Origin: Climacium dendroides
Lineage: Eukaryota; Streptophyta; Bryopsida; Hypnales; Climaciaceae
Length of the DNA stretch: 64,000 bases
NCBI GenBank assembly: GCA_950106755.1
Contig: OX467090.1
Span: 3,844,001-3,908,000, forward strand
Reading direction: 5' to 3'
Part shown: positions 1-11,937 of the stretch, piece after piece
Layout of the letters: each line of letters starts with the position of its first letter
Numbering within the stretch: the stretch's first letter is position 1
Notes under the pieces: model-generated
Told to the model about the DNA's origin: nothing
The model's input: only the letters and a program-made list of their open reading frames with translations
Databases searched by the model: none
Translations under genes and position numbers: made by a program

Positions 1-359
1 CACTACGTTGGCGCTACTCAGGGTGCGGACGTCATTATAGGGCGTGGACTTCAAGCGAAGGCGTGGACTCCAGGGCGTGGACTTCAAGTGAGGGCATGGA
101 CTTGAAGTCAGGGCGCGGACTCCAAGGCGCGGACTTCAGGGCGTGACTCCACTATAGAAATGGGGGTGCGCACTTGGGAATGCACTGAAAAGTAGGTTGA
201 CCTTCGGCATGGGATCCCTCCTTCCTATTTAATGGTCTTGGAAGATGGTGTCCCTCCTTTTCATGAAAAAAGGGAAACATTTAATGCTGACACACCTTGT
301 TTTAGATTCTTCATATTTGTAAGGAGAGAAGATGGCAAAGTTGAACATATGTTTTCGTT

Positions 360-590
360 GAATGGATTGTGTCAGGGCGCGGACTCCAGGGCGGACAATT
401 CACAAAGGTGGAGGAACTTGAGAGAGCGCAGCTGAATCACAGACTCCATGGCATGGACTTAAAGTCAGGGCGTAGACTGCAGGGCGTGGACTTGAAGTCA
501 GGGCATGGACTTGAAGTCAGGGCGTGGACTCCAGGGCGTGGACTTCAAGTCAAGGCATGGACGTGGTCGTCCAGCACAAGAGGCATGACT
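360..590 (+). repeat. GC-rich minisatellite (AGGGCGTGGACTTCAAGTC type)
   Basis: About ten imperfect copies of a 15-18 bp unit alternate between a CCAGGGCGTGGACT form and a TCAAGTCAGGGCGTGGACT form. A related block lies at 30-160. The much higher GC than the surrounding AT-rich DNA and the internal regularity make this a minisatellite; the open frames across it arise because its unit lacks stops. Confidence 0.85.
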
Positions 591-1368
591 TTGAAATGCG
601 CTTAGGCTTGACATCCTTCAACCCGTCCTATTCTTGGAGCGGGGGAACCATTAATTTCAGCCTCAACAACTTGTTTTGGATTCCGACAAGTCAATGAAAG
701 CAAGAGGCCAAATTAAGAGCTCCACGGACTAAGATTTGGAAGAAACTTCATAGAAGAGCATGTCCCCATTGTTGTGGTGGAAAATGTTTCTCCTTACTTT
801 TTCAAACTACTTTGAACCAACATATACTTTAGGGTGTAGAAAAAGGACTCTAAATTCTTTGATTTAGGAAATGGTTAGGACACTTTGAGGAAATATTTTG
901 GAAATATTTTGGAAATGTAGTGTACTAGATAAAAGGGTAAAAGCGCATTGTGTTTAAAATGAAAGAAATAGTAGGGAGTTATCTAAAATTCTAGGCCTTC
1001 AATACGCCACTTGAATTTTTAATTCCATCATTTCCTTTCCTAATTTTTGGGCTTCATTCCTTAAACTCTTCCATCCTAAGTCAATGCCATTTTTTATTTG
1101 TTCCATCATTCCCTTTCCTTTTTTTTTTCTATGAATTAGCAAAGGTCTCCCATCCAAACTCTATGCTTCATTCCTAAAACCCTCCCATCCCAACTTGTAC
1201 TTAATTTTTTTCTTTTGGTTGAATAATTCTTTTTTCTATTTTGTTCCTAAAACTCTCTCATCCCAATTCATAGTTCATCTTTTTTTTGTTGAATCATTCC
1301 CTTCTCTATTTTGTTTTTATTTATTTCTTAAAATTCTCCCATCCCAATTCCCAAATTCCCAACTCAAA

Positions 1369-1536
1369 GCCCTTATTTTATTTTTGTTTATTTCCTGAAG
1401 TTCTCCCGAAGCCATTATTTTATTTTTGCTTATTTCCTGAAGTTCTCCCGAAGCCATTATTTTATTTTTGCTTATTTCCTGAGGTTCTCCCGAAGCCATT
1501 ATTTTATTTTTGCTTATTTCCCAAAGTTCTCCCACC
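1369..1536 (+). repeat. 42-bp tandem repeat, four copies
   Basis: Four head-to-tail copies of a 42-bp unit beginning GCCATTATTTTATTTTTGC and ending TTCTCCCGAA lie within the left inner arm of the fold-back structure. Because 42 is divisible by three, the unit produces an artificial 14-residue repeat in translation on both strands. Confidence 0.9.
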
Positions 1537-2744
1537 CCAACTCAAAGCCATTATTTTTTTGTTCCATCATTCTCTTTCCTTTTTTTTGTTTTTGCTTCAT
1601 TCCTAAAACTCTTTCATCCCACCTCAATGCCATTAATTTTTTTTGTAAATCTTTCATTTTTTTTTGGCTTCATGAACTCCTTAAACACTTCCATTTTTTT
1701 TTTTTTTGAACAAATGGAAAAACCATTGCATTTAAAAAACAGGTCTATGTTTTAGAAGTTAATGAAGCCCCCCTTCCAAAAGAAAGTAATTGATCCAACA
1801 AAAATAAGAATGACATTGAAGTAGATTGGAATAATTTTAGTAATGAAAAAAATAAATAAAAGGAAAGGGAATGATGGAACAAAAAAATAAGAATAATGGC
1901 TTTGAGTTGAGATGGAATAACTTTAGTGAATTAGAAAAAATAAAATAGGGAAGGGAAAGATTGAATAAATAAAGCAAAACTATGAATTCGAATAAAATAG
2001 TCTTCCTAATTAATGAACCAAAACAAAATAGAAATTGGAATGTTAGAACATGGAAATTGTCCATTTCTTTCAACAAAAAAAAATGTTCGAAAAGAAAAGA
2101 ATAACTATGAGTTGGGATGGGAGAGTTTTAGGAATGAAGCAAAAAAAAAGAGAGAGAATGATCCGAACCAAAAAGAATGGCATAGAGTTGGGATGGGAAG
2201 AGCTTTGTTCATTAACGGAAAAAAAAATATTAAAGGAAATGATGGAACAAATACAAAATAGATTGGGCTTGGGATGGAACAATTTTGTGAGAGAGATAAG
2301 CCCACAAAAAATAGTGTGTCAAAGTGATTTCAACTAACAGCCCCAAAAAATTACCATTTAGTTCGGATAGAGTTGGGATACCACAAAAAATAAATGGAAT
2401 TCACTTGGGATGAAAGAGTTTTGCTATGGAGCAAAAAATGAAAGGAATGGGAATGATCAACGAAAAAGAAATGGCCTCGGCTTGGGATGGAACAATTTTG
2501 CTAATCATGGAAAATAAAATAGGAAAAAAAAGTCATTCCACCCTACACAAGTGTCATTGAATTCAAATAAAAGACTTTTGGTAATGATGCCAAAAAAATA
2601 GGAAAGAGAATGATTCCGCCAAAAAAATAATGGCAGTCACTTGGAATGGAAGTGTGCTTTAAAAATCAATGTCCAAAAGGGGAGATGGAGTGACCAAAGC
2701 TTTTGAAAAGCATACCAATTTATTTTAGGGTGGCCAATTATTTT

Positions 2745-3065
2745 GAAGGAGTTATATAATCTAACATTAAAAGAAATATGAATGGTGGAGTGCTTTCGAA
2801 TATGGAAATGCTTTGGGTGTCAGTGTAATATAATGTAACACCCAAAAAATTTATGGAATAGTGGATTAGTGGAGTGATTTGGACATGGAAGTGGTTTGGG
2901 TGTTACAAACTTATAATGAGGTAATTTAACACCCCAGAAAAATATGGAATGATGGATTGATTAGGATGTGGAATTTATTTGGATGTTACAGTGATATGAT
3001 CTAACATTAAATAAAAATATGGACTGTTGTAGTGACTTGGAATATGGAATATGAAATGGAAATAT
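2745..3065 (+). repeat. Degenerate ~80-100 bp tandem repeat, about four copies
   Basis: Successive units contain TAACACCC or TAACATTAAA, then a TATGGAAT-like stretch, a GGATTAGTGGAGTGA-like stretch and TTTGGGTGTTACA. Divergence between units is high, suggesting an old array. It sits between the inner arm and the outer GC-rich minisatellite of the fold-back-like element. Confidence 0.65.
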
Positions 3066-3103
3066 GTAAAAGCATATTAATTTAGTATATTTATTAAATC
3101 ATG

Positions 3104-3205
3104 TCCGCGCCCTGACGATCACATCCGCGCCCTGACGATCACGTCCACGCCTTGACGATCACGTCCACGCCTTGACGATGGCGTCCGCGCCCTGCATGTT
3201 CCAGA
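3104..3205 (+). repeat. ~21-bp GC-rich minisatellite, five copies
   Basis: Five units of the form GTCCGCGCCCTGACGATCAC, with some reading GTCCACGCCTTGACG. The core is the reverse complement of the minisatellite at 360-590, forming the outer right arm of the inverted structure. Confidence 0.85.
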
Positions 3206-3329
3206 ATCCACGTGGCATCCACATGGCCTATTTTTCCATTTTCATAAAGTCAACTTTGTGTTGACTGTATCGGACGGGCGAGACCTCTAACGGACGAGCG
3301 AATCGGACGTCCGTCCACTATGACAACCA

Positions 3330-4400
3330 TGGGACCGCTAGAGTTGTAATAAATGAAATCCATGCAAATATACAAAAGTGGAATGCAGGATTAAGAGATG
3401 TTCTTTTGGCGCTCTTAGGAGTAACTGACATTAAAAGTACAATATTTCATCTCGGCAAGAATCAAGCATTTTATATTTTAGACTAGATTTGTGTATCCAC
3501 GGCAACATGATGGTCATTGGCTTTAATGACTGACCAAAATAGGGACATTCAAGAACCACCAATGATTATGAGAACATGTATGATGAAGAAGCCGGTGCAA
3601 TATGAATCAGGGGGCTGAGTTTAGGAGTTTGGTGATGTGGTGCTTATACATTCAGGAAGATTAGGATTTCAACCATCAGGGCAGATTGTGTCTAGAAGTA
3701 TACAGTGTCAGTTAGATTGTAGTGTCCAGTAGATCGCAATGTCCAGTGATGGACGCTAGACGTTTGAATTGATAATGTCGTGTACGAAAATATTACCTAG
3801 CGTAATTTTTTTATTGATAACTTGCTCACCATGTGGCAAGGGGAATTTATATTGAGCACAAGTGATAACAAACTTGGAGAAGAAGTTTATTAAATGCCCA
3901 CAAACACCGCCACTTTAAAGCCAATAGGGCAACGGCATTAAAATCATAAATCGACTTCAGAAAGAATATGGAAAGTAATGAATGGCACAATCCTCTACAA
4001 GTTACTACTGAAGGAAATGGATCCCAACAATACCACGATGTCATCATGGCGTGTCATGTCGTAGACCAAAATGAGAGGATGAGGTTGGTTATATAGAATT
4101 TAGAAGTAAGGAGTTGACATTGGTAAAAAAAATTTGTTTACAGAATAGTAAACTAATTATATTACCAATATTAACCTTACTTCACTATTGGATTAGTAGT
4201 AAATAGATAATTTGGTTAAGAAAGATATTGTAAGTTTCCTATTTTCCTAAAGATCCGGAACCGGATCCGCATCCGAGGAACAAAACAGGGATTGAAAAAT
4301 ATACTGGGGCCGGAAGCAAACGCATCCGCACGCTACTGAAAGATTATTGGGATGGGAAGAGGAAATCTCGGATCCAACAGTAATCCCATATATCATGGAG
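3330..4400. other. Unassigned spacer
   Basis: AT-moderate DNA with no long open frame. I see no recognisable protein, RNA gene or terminal repeat here. Confidence 0.5.
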
Positions 4401-4599
4401 GACCGTTTTAACGGCTAGTTTCCTCCACGATGATTGCGGAAACGGCTACTTTCCCAATGGCTGTGACTGTTAGGAAAGGATACGCAGGGGTCTGATTTCC
4501 CAAACCTCATTGTGTGTTTGTGGTTTGGGAGCGCTCTCAGAGTAAGGTCTGCCTTTAGAGGTGTGAGAGGATTGGGAGGTCTTACTTTCCGGATCCTAT

Positions 4600-4760
4600 C
4601 GTGAAGAGGAAGAGGACTGACTGTGAGCCGTAGCAAGAAAGAAGAAGAAGGGTTTGAGTGGTGAGTGTTTTGGAGAGTTCTGCAACCATGGTGAAGGTGG
4701 AAGCGAGCGGGTCGGCTTCTTTCAAGATCAAGAGCATAGAAGCTTAAGTACCCGAGTTTG
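4600..4760 (+). other. Possible short first exon, unidentified
   Basis: A start codon in a good plant context (AACCATGG at 4685-4692) opens a 19-codon frame reading MVKVEASGSASFKIKSIEA and then a stop. Purine-rich DNA upstream resembles a plant 5' leader. It may be a captured or decayed first exon, but no splice continuation is convincing and no family is recognised. Confidence 0.2.
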
Positions 4761-4810
4761 ACCTGGGGCAAGTACGAGTAAGGTGCGAGTGCGGATCTGA
4801 GGGTCCCAAC

Positions 4811-4935
4811 GACCGCGGGTAAAAGGCGACCGTGGCTTAGGCGACCTCGGGTAACCAGACGCGGGTAAAAGGCGACCGTGGCTTAGGCGACCTCGGGTAA
4901 CCAAATGCGGGTAAAAGGCAACCGCAGGTACTAGG
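4811..4935 (+). repeat. 46-bp tandem repeat, ~2.5 copies
   Basis: The unit starts GCGGGTAAAAGGCGACCGTG and recurs at 4815, 4861 and 4907. The word GCGACC(T/G)CGGGTA recurs in the separate minisatellite at 8870-9090, so the two arrays are probably parts of one repeat family. Confidence 0.9.
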
Positions 4936-5039
4936 AGAACGCGTGTCGCGGATAGCTTGTAAAGGAAGGGGAGAATTTCAGTACTGTAGTGTGTGAGCAC
5001 TTTTTTACCCACCCATGGTAAACTAGCGTTGCACAACTA

Positions 5040-6380
5040 GGTTCTTAGTGTTGTTTTATAAGTTTTGTCCTAAGGGTGCTTAGTGTCAATCCATTGTGCC
5101 TTCCAAGAAATGGATCTTTTCTAACTCCTACATGTGAAAAATAAACAAAACAACAAGAAATTCTAAATAACTATAAGTTTTACCCTTTTATCTCAACTAA
5201 CTAAGCCAATGTGGTTTTTATTCAAAATGAATTCAGTCTAAATTTATCATTTTCAAGTGATAGAACATGTTATGCCATTTCTAAAAATATAAAACTCGAC
5301 CTCATCCAAGCTTTCTAACAATAGTTATGGAAGGATGAAGTTTGACCGCTAATTGGTTCATCAAACTTCATCCATTGATTTCTACTAATCTACCTTATAA
5401 TTTTACTTGAGATTTGACTTTTGAGCTCTGAACTCTATTTACTATTTGACTTTCTAATATGGTTGACTTTGGATGATTTATCTAACTTTCATCCATTTTG
5501 ACCCCTAAACTTTATCCTTCCATATCTTAGTCGTTTTAACTCGGTTTTCTAAGTGTTATACGTTTTTGGAATCCTCTAGACCCAATCTACAAATATAAAA
5601 TGATAAAATTTGACTAAAACCTAATCTAGACCCTCTGAATCATGTTTGAAGTTCGGTTTAATGGTATAAATGCTAAACTTTGGACATCAAAAAGAAATAG
5701 GAGAAGTTGAGTTCATACCTCGATGGATACATAATCCGGTAGGTTGTCCATCACTCCATTGAGATCCCCATCATTTGCCATTAGTTGAAGTTGTTTGGTA
5801 ATTTTGCTCACAGCTTAAAGTAGGTCTGAAAATACAAAAGATAAGGCTTGTACTATTTCTTTTCTTTTACTATCACTTCTTTCCCTTCTACACTATTCCC
5901 CCTCCATTATTGTATTCAAATGGTTGATTTTGAAATAATAATTGACCCTTGAAGATCTAAAATCAATTATTATTCTATCTTTTTTTCTAATGGTCTAAAC
6001 TCCTTCTCAAAGATTTCCTACCTAATCTTATCAACTTCTAATGACACCTTAACTTCCCAATGAACTCTTCATCTCTTTCACTTGTTCTTTGAGGTTGTTT
6101 GAACTCCTTCTACTTGACTTGAAAGGTTCTAATTTGACTCCTATTTCTCTTCTATGTTGGAACTCCCAATTAGTAATGGAAACGTTGCTAATTGATAACT
6201 TCTTAACTTCCTACCTTCTAATTGTGACACTTCCTACTCTTTGCGATGCTAATTTATTTCTAATTTTTCTTCAATTTGTGTTATTTGATTAATCGCTACT
6301 ATAATATGAAATTTAGTTTCCCCTTGGCTTCCTATCTAGTGTTTTGAATTTTTATGAATTAGAACTCCAACTGGTCATGA
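5040..6380. other. AT-rich spacer, nothing recognised
   Basis: Low-complexity AT-rich sequence with only short, stop-limited frames. No conserved protein, RNA gene or element terminus was seen. Confidence 0.5.
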
Positions 6381-6394
6381 AATCAAATTATGCA

Positions 6395-6595
6395 ACCAAG
6401 CTTCCAGTTGGTCGAGCTCCCAGTCAGGTCAAGCTTCCAATCAGATTCAAGCCCCAATCAGGTCGAGCTTCCAGTCAGGTTCAAGCCCCAGTCGTTCTGG
6501 TGCCTTGGTGCCTTGCTGTTGATGCCCAGCTGCCTTGTTGTGCCTTGGTGCCCTGCTGTTGATGCCCAGCTACCTTGTTGTGCCCGGTGCCTTTA
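6395..6595 (+). repeat. Two adjacent minisatellites
   Basis: At 6400-6495 a ~21-25 bp unit alternates GTCGAGCTTCCAGTCAGG with TTCAAGCCCCAATCAGG. At 6500-6595 a ~44 bp unit reads GCCTTGCTGTTGATGCCCAG twice and then a partial third copy. The short frames across it are repeat translations. Confidence 0.8.
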
Positions 6596-6848
6596 CTGTT
6601 CCGGTACCAACTGATTTGCTTTCGCAATTTTCTCCTTTCTTTCTTATAGACTAAATTCACCACTTTTCACAATTTCTCCTAATTTTAATTAGGGGCTTAG
6701 CTCTAATATGGAGACTGAGCTCAGCTTTCCCAAACAAATATTTGGAGACTAAACTTGATGTGTTAAAAAAAACATGGGTTGGAGATTTGTTCTAATTCTA
6801 GAGGAAATTTTTGTGAGAATACGAGTGTTTTCTTTTGGGGAGTAGCAA

Positions 6849-7160
6849 AGCCAAAGCTTCGCCGTGGTTTGTAAAATTCCCAAAAAACTCTAAAACCCCA
6901 AAACACACAAAGTCAAAGCTTCGCCGTCTCTTAGAAAATCACTAAAAACTCTATAACTTTCTTCTAATTAAAGTCAAAGCTTCGCCGTCTCTTGGGAAAT
7001 CACTAAAAATTCTATAACTTTCTTTTAATCAAAGTCAAAACTCCGCCATGTTTTAACAAAATCCCTAAAGAAAACTCCCGACTTTAAAACACACAAAGTC
7101 AAAGCTTCGTCGTGATACAAGAAACAAGGAAAATACGAACAACCACAAGGGAAATGATTT
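6849..7160 (+). repeat. ~61-64 bp tandem repeat, five copies
   Basis: The word AGTCAAAGCTTCGCCGT recurs at 6849, 6911, 6972, 7033 and 7097 with drift, each followed by an AAATCACTAAAAACTCTATA-like tract. The constancy of the short GC-containing word within AT-rich units is striking. Confidence 0.85.
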
Positions 7161-7199
7161 GTTAGTAAACAATAAGCTACCAAATGTTAGTGCTAAAAT

Positions 7200-8870
7200 A
7201 ACTTAAACGATGCTAAAGAGTTTCCCCAAGCGGCATTGCCAGTCATAGGGGAAGGAGACTCTAGGATTAGTACAAAGTTAGTTCAAAACACCTACAAAAC
7301 ATCAACAAAATACAAGAACTCCACAAAACATCACCCAAGCTTCAAATAATCCATAAGAAATGTCACAAGAAGATAGCTAAGCTTGAAGGGACCCCAAGTT
7401 CTTCAAGAGAGATCCAAAAAAAAAAAAAACTTGAAATGCTCCAAAAACAAGGAAATTTGGCAACGTGGCCTAAATGGCCAAAATCCAACTAAATGGACTC
7501 AAATGAAAACAAGGCGGTTCAAAATGAACCTAAGGGGTGTTTTAAGAGGAGAATGAGTGCCCTTATATACTCTCCCAAAAGCACCCCCCTCTTCTCTTTT
7601 CCTACAAGGTAATCTTATCAATTAAGATTTTCATTTAATTTGCCTAATTTTCACTTCTATGCTGGTCCAAATTCCTAACTTTTGGAGAAATGCACCAAAT
7701 CACAAACGGATTGCGCCATTGGCTTCAGAAGGCAATTTTTAGTCTAAGGTAACCCCCCATCCCTTTTCCTACATCAAAATCACAAAGATTTCTAGCGCTA
7801 ACTAGAAGACCAAAATTGGATAAAAATTCAACTTTTGGAGATCAACTTTTCTAAGAAAAGTAACTAGCCTAGGCTCTTTAGTAGGTATAAGGGAGTAAGA
7901 AAAGACCCCGCTTCGACCTTAATCCGATTCCGTATGCTCCCCGTACGCCGGTCAACTCCACGATTAATCTTTAAATTTGCCAATTTTGGAGAATCTTGAT
8001 GGTTTTGCATCTTCTGACTATCGGAATGCCACAAAACTTATTGGAGCTTGTTATTAACATAAAAGAATCTACCCTAATTTTTAGTGAGATTTTACCGTTG
8101 CCTGGATAATTTCTAGGAATTTCCCATCATTACTTCCAATGGTTGACTACCCGGAAAAAGATCTTTTGAAGATTAGAAAAAACCGAGAATTTTCATGGAA
8201 TCTCTCATGGAGTTTCACAAGGGATGTGCAAACTCATTTTCCCGTTTTGCACATCTAAGGAAGGAGAATCAAATCCCACTATCTCCTTTAACTTCTAGTA
8301 AAAAGGGAATCTTCCAAATAGAAGAGAATCTTCCAAATAGAAGGGAATCTTGGTGAGCCGATTGCTCCGTTGGACTCCTGGCATGATTTCCACTTTGAAC
8401 TACCATACTTAAGTTGTAGATGCCCTCCTATGATTCGTCTTGAGTTTTCTTCACCTGCAGGCTAACAATTGGAGTTTCTACTATTTTGCCAATGGAATGG
8501 GAAAATTGAAACCTCTTCTTTGGGAATCTATACTAAAATTTTTACATAGTTCCCTTGAACCAATTTGATTAGGATCTGTCATTGAAAGGCAGGGTTAGAC
8601 AAGTTGGGCAATTTCTACTAAACATGGTTATTTTGTACAATTTCTAGGTTTCTACCCTATCTACATGCAGGATTTGGTTACAAATAACAAGAAATGCCTC
8701 AATTAGGACCAATGGTCATATTGGTATGTGACATCTCCCTTTTGGTTATTCACTCTTTTTTGGGCTTTTTGTATATAAAACTACACTCAAAACTTTATAA
8801 AATCCAAAAAAAATAATTCCGAATCATAAGTGATTAAATGGGCACTCACATAGTGGAAAACTGATGTTAA
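7200..8870. other. AT-rich spacer, nothing recognised
   Basis: No long ORF, RNA gene or repeat terminus was seen. A 22-bp-scale duplication (AATCTTCCAAATAGAAG) occurs at 8310-8345. Confidence 0.45.
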
Positions 8871-9090
8871 GCGACTACGGGTGGGGCGACTGTGAGTATG
8901 GTGTTTGAAGTCTTTCAAAGTTCCCACTTTTCAGTAATTGGGCGACTACGGGTGGGGCGACCGCGGGTATGGTGTTTTTGAAGTCTTTCAAAGTTCCCAC
9001 TTTTCAGTAATTGGGCAACCACGGCTGGGGCGACCGCGGCTGAACTGGGAGCATCGACTGCATTACATTTCCTGATATGGCAACCTCGGG
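8870..9090 (+). repeat. ~70-bp tandem repeat with GGCGACTACGGGT core
   Basis: Two and a half units contain GGCGACTACGGGTGGGGCGA, then GTATGGTGTTTGAAGTC, then AAGTTCCCACTTTTCAGTAA. The GC-rich core resembles the 46-bp repeat at 4811-4935. Confidence 0.85.
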
Positions 9091-9269
9091 TAGAGGGACG
9101 GAGGTACCAAAGTAATGCCACTAAGGCAGGTGGCTCTTAAAGTAACCCTTTAAGAGCTCATTGCATTTTTAGGAAAGCTAAACATCTTGAAACAATTTAT
9201 AGTGAATTTTAGTAGGAAGAAAAATGAAATTGGCATGTAATCAAAGTCATTTCATATTTTTTGGTTCTT

Positions 9270-9640
9270 TGCAAAATTAGTTATAATTTTTTGAAGCTGA
9301 AACACAGTGGTTTCTAAAACAGACCCCCTTTTGAAATGTGCGCAGTTGGTACATTTTGGAAGTAAATGTCGTAGGCCAGTGTTCAAAAAGAGTTTTGTTT
9401 TCAACTTCAAATGCTCCTATCTTCCAATCCATATGGTCAAACTTCATTAAATTTTTTCCACATGATCTTGGATAAGTATAGTACAAAATCCTATAGTAAG
9501 ATTCTTAAAAAATTAATTTTCTTTTTTTTTGGATGAATGCAACAGAACTAGCAGTTGTGAGTAGTTTTGGACCGAAAAATGGCCGTGTTCCTTTAGGAAT
9601 TAACTAGTGGTTGGCACTTGCTGTGCTACGCATTTACCAT
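9270..9640 (+). repeat. Partial, diverged copy of a dispersed repeat
   Basis: The order of words (tgaaat...gcgca / cttcaaatgc / atatggtcaaa / ttttttccacatgat / aaaatcctatag / aaaaatggc / ttcctttaggaatt) parallels the 3' halves of the repeats at 14430-15140 and 60140-60790. I read it as a third, older copy; the alignment was made by eye. Confidence 0.45.
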
Positions 9641-9964
9641 ACTATTGTATTAGGAAATTTTAAATAATTTTTAATCTAAATTTTTTTTCAAATCACTTAA
9701 TATTAATGATAAAAAAATTCAAGTTACAGAAGGAAAAAACTCATAAAATCACAGAATTATGAAAATGCAATGAAGTTTGAAGCCAAAAGAAGCAATATAA
9801 TGTCAATTCTTTTATATCACTCTATTCATATTTTTTTAATTTTCACCTCTCTTCAATGACCATATTTTTGTAATTTTGGAGAGTTCAGAGGTGGGATATT
9901 GCAGAGACCAATGTATTTCTATAATATCACAAATTTTGAAAATGTGATATTATACAGTTGGTCA

Positions 9965-10025
9965 GGGTTGCTAGCGTGCGAGCCTATGAGCAGGAGCCTG
10001 TGAGCTTGTGAGCCTGTGAGCAGGA
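9965..10025 (+). repeat. GCCTGTGAGC minisatellite
   Basis: A short array of 9-11 bp units (GAGCCTGTGAGC / TTGTGAGC) is preceded by CAGGGTTGCTA. The same preface and array occur at 40350-40410. Both lie downstream of the 3' ends of the two methyltransferase-like genes, so they probably belong to the duplicated unit. Confidence 0.75.
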
Positions 10026-10810
10026 AGTTTTTGGGATGTAAAATTCTGTGTAGAATTTGGTAATTGGCGAATAAATCAGTGATGTACCCATAACTGTGGA
10101 CTTTAGGTGGACTGAGGGTTCTATGACCATGGATTTAGGAAACAGTTGTAGTTAGATAAGTTTCGAGTCTTTTGGAGACAATGAGGGGCACTTTGATGTT
10201 TAGGAAAAATATTAGCCACATAAAGCAAAATAGTTTTGATGTATTGGACATCTAGTGGTCCATGAGAGTAGAAGAAAATAATTGAGTCCAAGAAATAAAA
10301 CCTCCACTTTTTCCACGGATAGTGATAATTAATCATTGCAGCATAGAGTCCATTCTAGTTTTTATTTTTTTATTTTTATTTTGCCAATACTTATTTATAC
10401 CCAAAAGAACTACTATAACTGCATTTCAATCCATTTTGGTCCTACTACTATCTGATGAATAATTACCAGTACACTTTATCCCTAAACCCATTTTTTCACA
10501 TTCCATTTGTTTGCCACTACGGAGAACTTACCAATGGAAGGAGCTATTATTTTGGTTCCATTTTCATTGTAACTCCTTTTTTTCTTATCATTGGAGGTTC
10601 ATATTGCAAAATGATTTTATACCTCCACATTCATCTAGTAGCCAGTCTTCATCATTGGTTTTAGTGTCTCATGTCATGTTTTTTAATGTAGGTATAATGG
10701 CAAACAACAAGCACGTTCCACCCAACTTATAGCCATAAAGCATTCAAATCAAATCAACATAAAAAGAAATACACATAGTTCAACTCATAAGACATGTCAA
10801 TCTTACGAGT

Positions 10811-11937
10811 CTAAGTTGCAGTGGACTCGGTCATAGAAGCCTCAGTTGAAGATGACTCCGGAGTCTCTTCACCCTCAGAAACTGAAACATCTAAAAAATG
10901 AACTACGTTTGCGGCATACTTGGGTTTGGAAGGCTTAGGCTCTCTGCAACCATATCGTATATAGTGTGATGCCATCTTCTTGGCATACACTGGAAGATCG
11001 TAAGACTTATCCGGACTCAAGATAAGTCTTCGTATCATCTTCATTTGGTGTGTTCCCATCAATACTTCTTTCCTGCAGACACAACAAATAAAAATTTTAG
11101 ATCCTTTGAAATCATGTCTTATAGTATGTATTGAATTTTTAAAACCCACATATTTGTAACAAAAGAAACTTACTTATTAGGTTTAGTGTTGCGTGTGAAT
11201 TGCATGGGCTCCACATGCACAGTATCCAAATCAAGAGCAGCAATAGCTTCCACTGGAGCTTGTGTCTCTTTTGTCGGTGGAGTTGCTTTCTTCATGGACA
11301 AGAGGACCTTGTTGAAGATATCCTGGTCCTTCTCTAGAGCCACGATATGCCGTCCCATGCCACAGCATGCAATAATCGAAGTACCTACAATACAAATATG
11401 TTGAAATAAAATTCTGAATACATCTATGCAGAATTGAACATATCTCTTCCGTATTGTCATTTCAAAGTGGTAACTAACCTGTGGCAGCGGTGCAATCAAG
11501 AACGAGATCTTCTTCATCGATTAAGCCTTCGATGAAAAATTGGAGGAACCTTGCATCCTTCTCTCGGGGCCTACGCCATGGCGATTTGGTTTCGGCATTG
11601 ATCATCATTGTCTCCTCCGTGGTGTAATTGATCACCATGTCCTTCTTTTGGAGATTCCACTTTGCTTTTGTCATTATTGCAGTTTGTCTGAATTGGAAGA
11701 TCGACATCCCTTTGTCACCGAGATCCTTTGTGAAGAGGGTGACTCCAAACTTCACGGTCTGCAAACAAACTATGTTTAGTACACCAAAGAATATTGCCAA
11801 GGGAATCGACATTCACATGATAAATGTAACAAGAACTTACCGTTTGGTTAGGGTTGCTACCGGACGCTAGGTCCAATTGGTTGAATGCCAACCACTCTTT
11901 CTTCATGTTCAATTTTGTGAAAACCTTCTTCAGCTCC
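10811..11937 (-). pseudogene. Beta-class DNA N-methyltransferase-like gene, copy A (3' half only)
   Basis: Minus-strand exons can be joined at consensus GT..AG sites: 11841-11937 (partial), 11479-11758, 11174-11384 and 10811-11072. They encode LDLASGSNPNQT, then KFGVTLFTKDLG, then VLDCTAATGTSIIACC plus GRHIVALEKDQDIF, and a Ser/Thr/Glu-rich tail after YAANVVHFLDVSVSEGEE. The D-x-T-x-x-x-G-T...G-R-x-I-V-A-L-E-x-D pattern is the SAM-binding motif I of N6-adenine/N4-cytosine DNA methyltransferases. Here it lies C-terminal, as in the beta class. The catalytic half, visible in copy B, is missing because an LTR retroelement is joined at 11938, inside the homologous exon. The remaining frames are open and the splice sites intact, so the loss seems recent. 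Nuclear targeting and activity are unknown. Confidence 0.6.

Larger units (their letters stand above)
1..3330. mobile_element. Fold-back-like nested inverted-repeat element (left end cut by window)
   Basis: The segment is symmetrical. Outer minisatellites read as GTCAGGGCGTGGACT-type units at 1-160 and 360-590, and in reverse complement (CCGCGCCCTGACGATCAC-type) at 3104-3205. Inside, AT-rich tandem units with CATTCCTAAAACTCTCCCAT run on the plus strand at about 1010-1700 and in the opposite orientation (ATGGGAGAGTTTTAGGAATG) at about 1790-2660. The centre lies near 1700-1790. Such arms could fold into a very long hairpin, as in Foldback transposons. I see no transposase and the left border lies outside the window. 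The short ORFs here are translations of repeats, not genes. An inverted duplication of a satellite is an alternative reading. Confidence 0.55.

Noticed and set aside
232..605. Open frames of 67 and 78 codons near the start
   Set aside because: They translate a GC-rich minisatellite; the apparent amino-acid repeats follow the DNA unit.
1195..2337. Several Phe/Leu- or Lys/Asn-rich frames on both strands
   Set aside because: All lie in tandem AT-rich arms of the inverted structure and mirror each other; no protein family.
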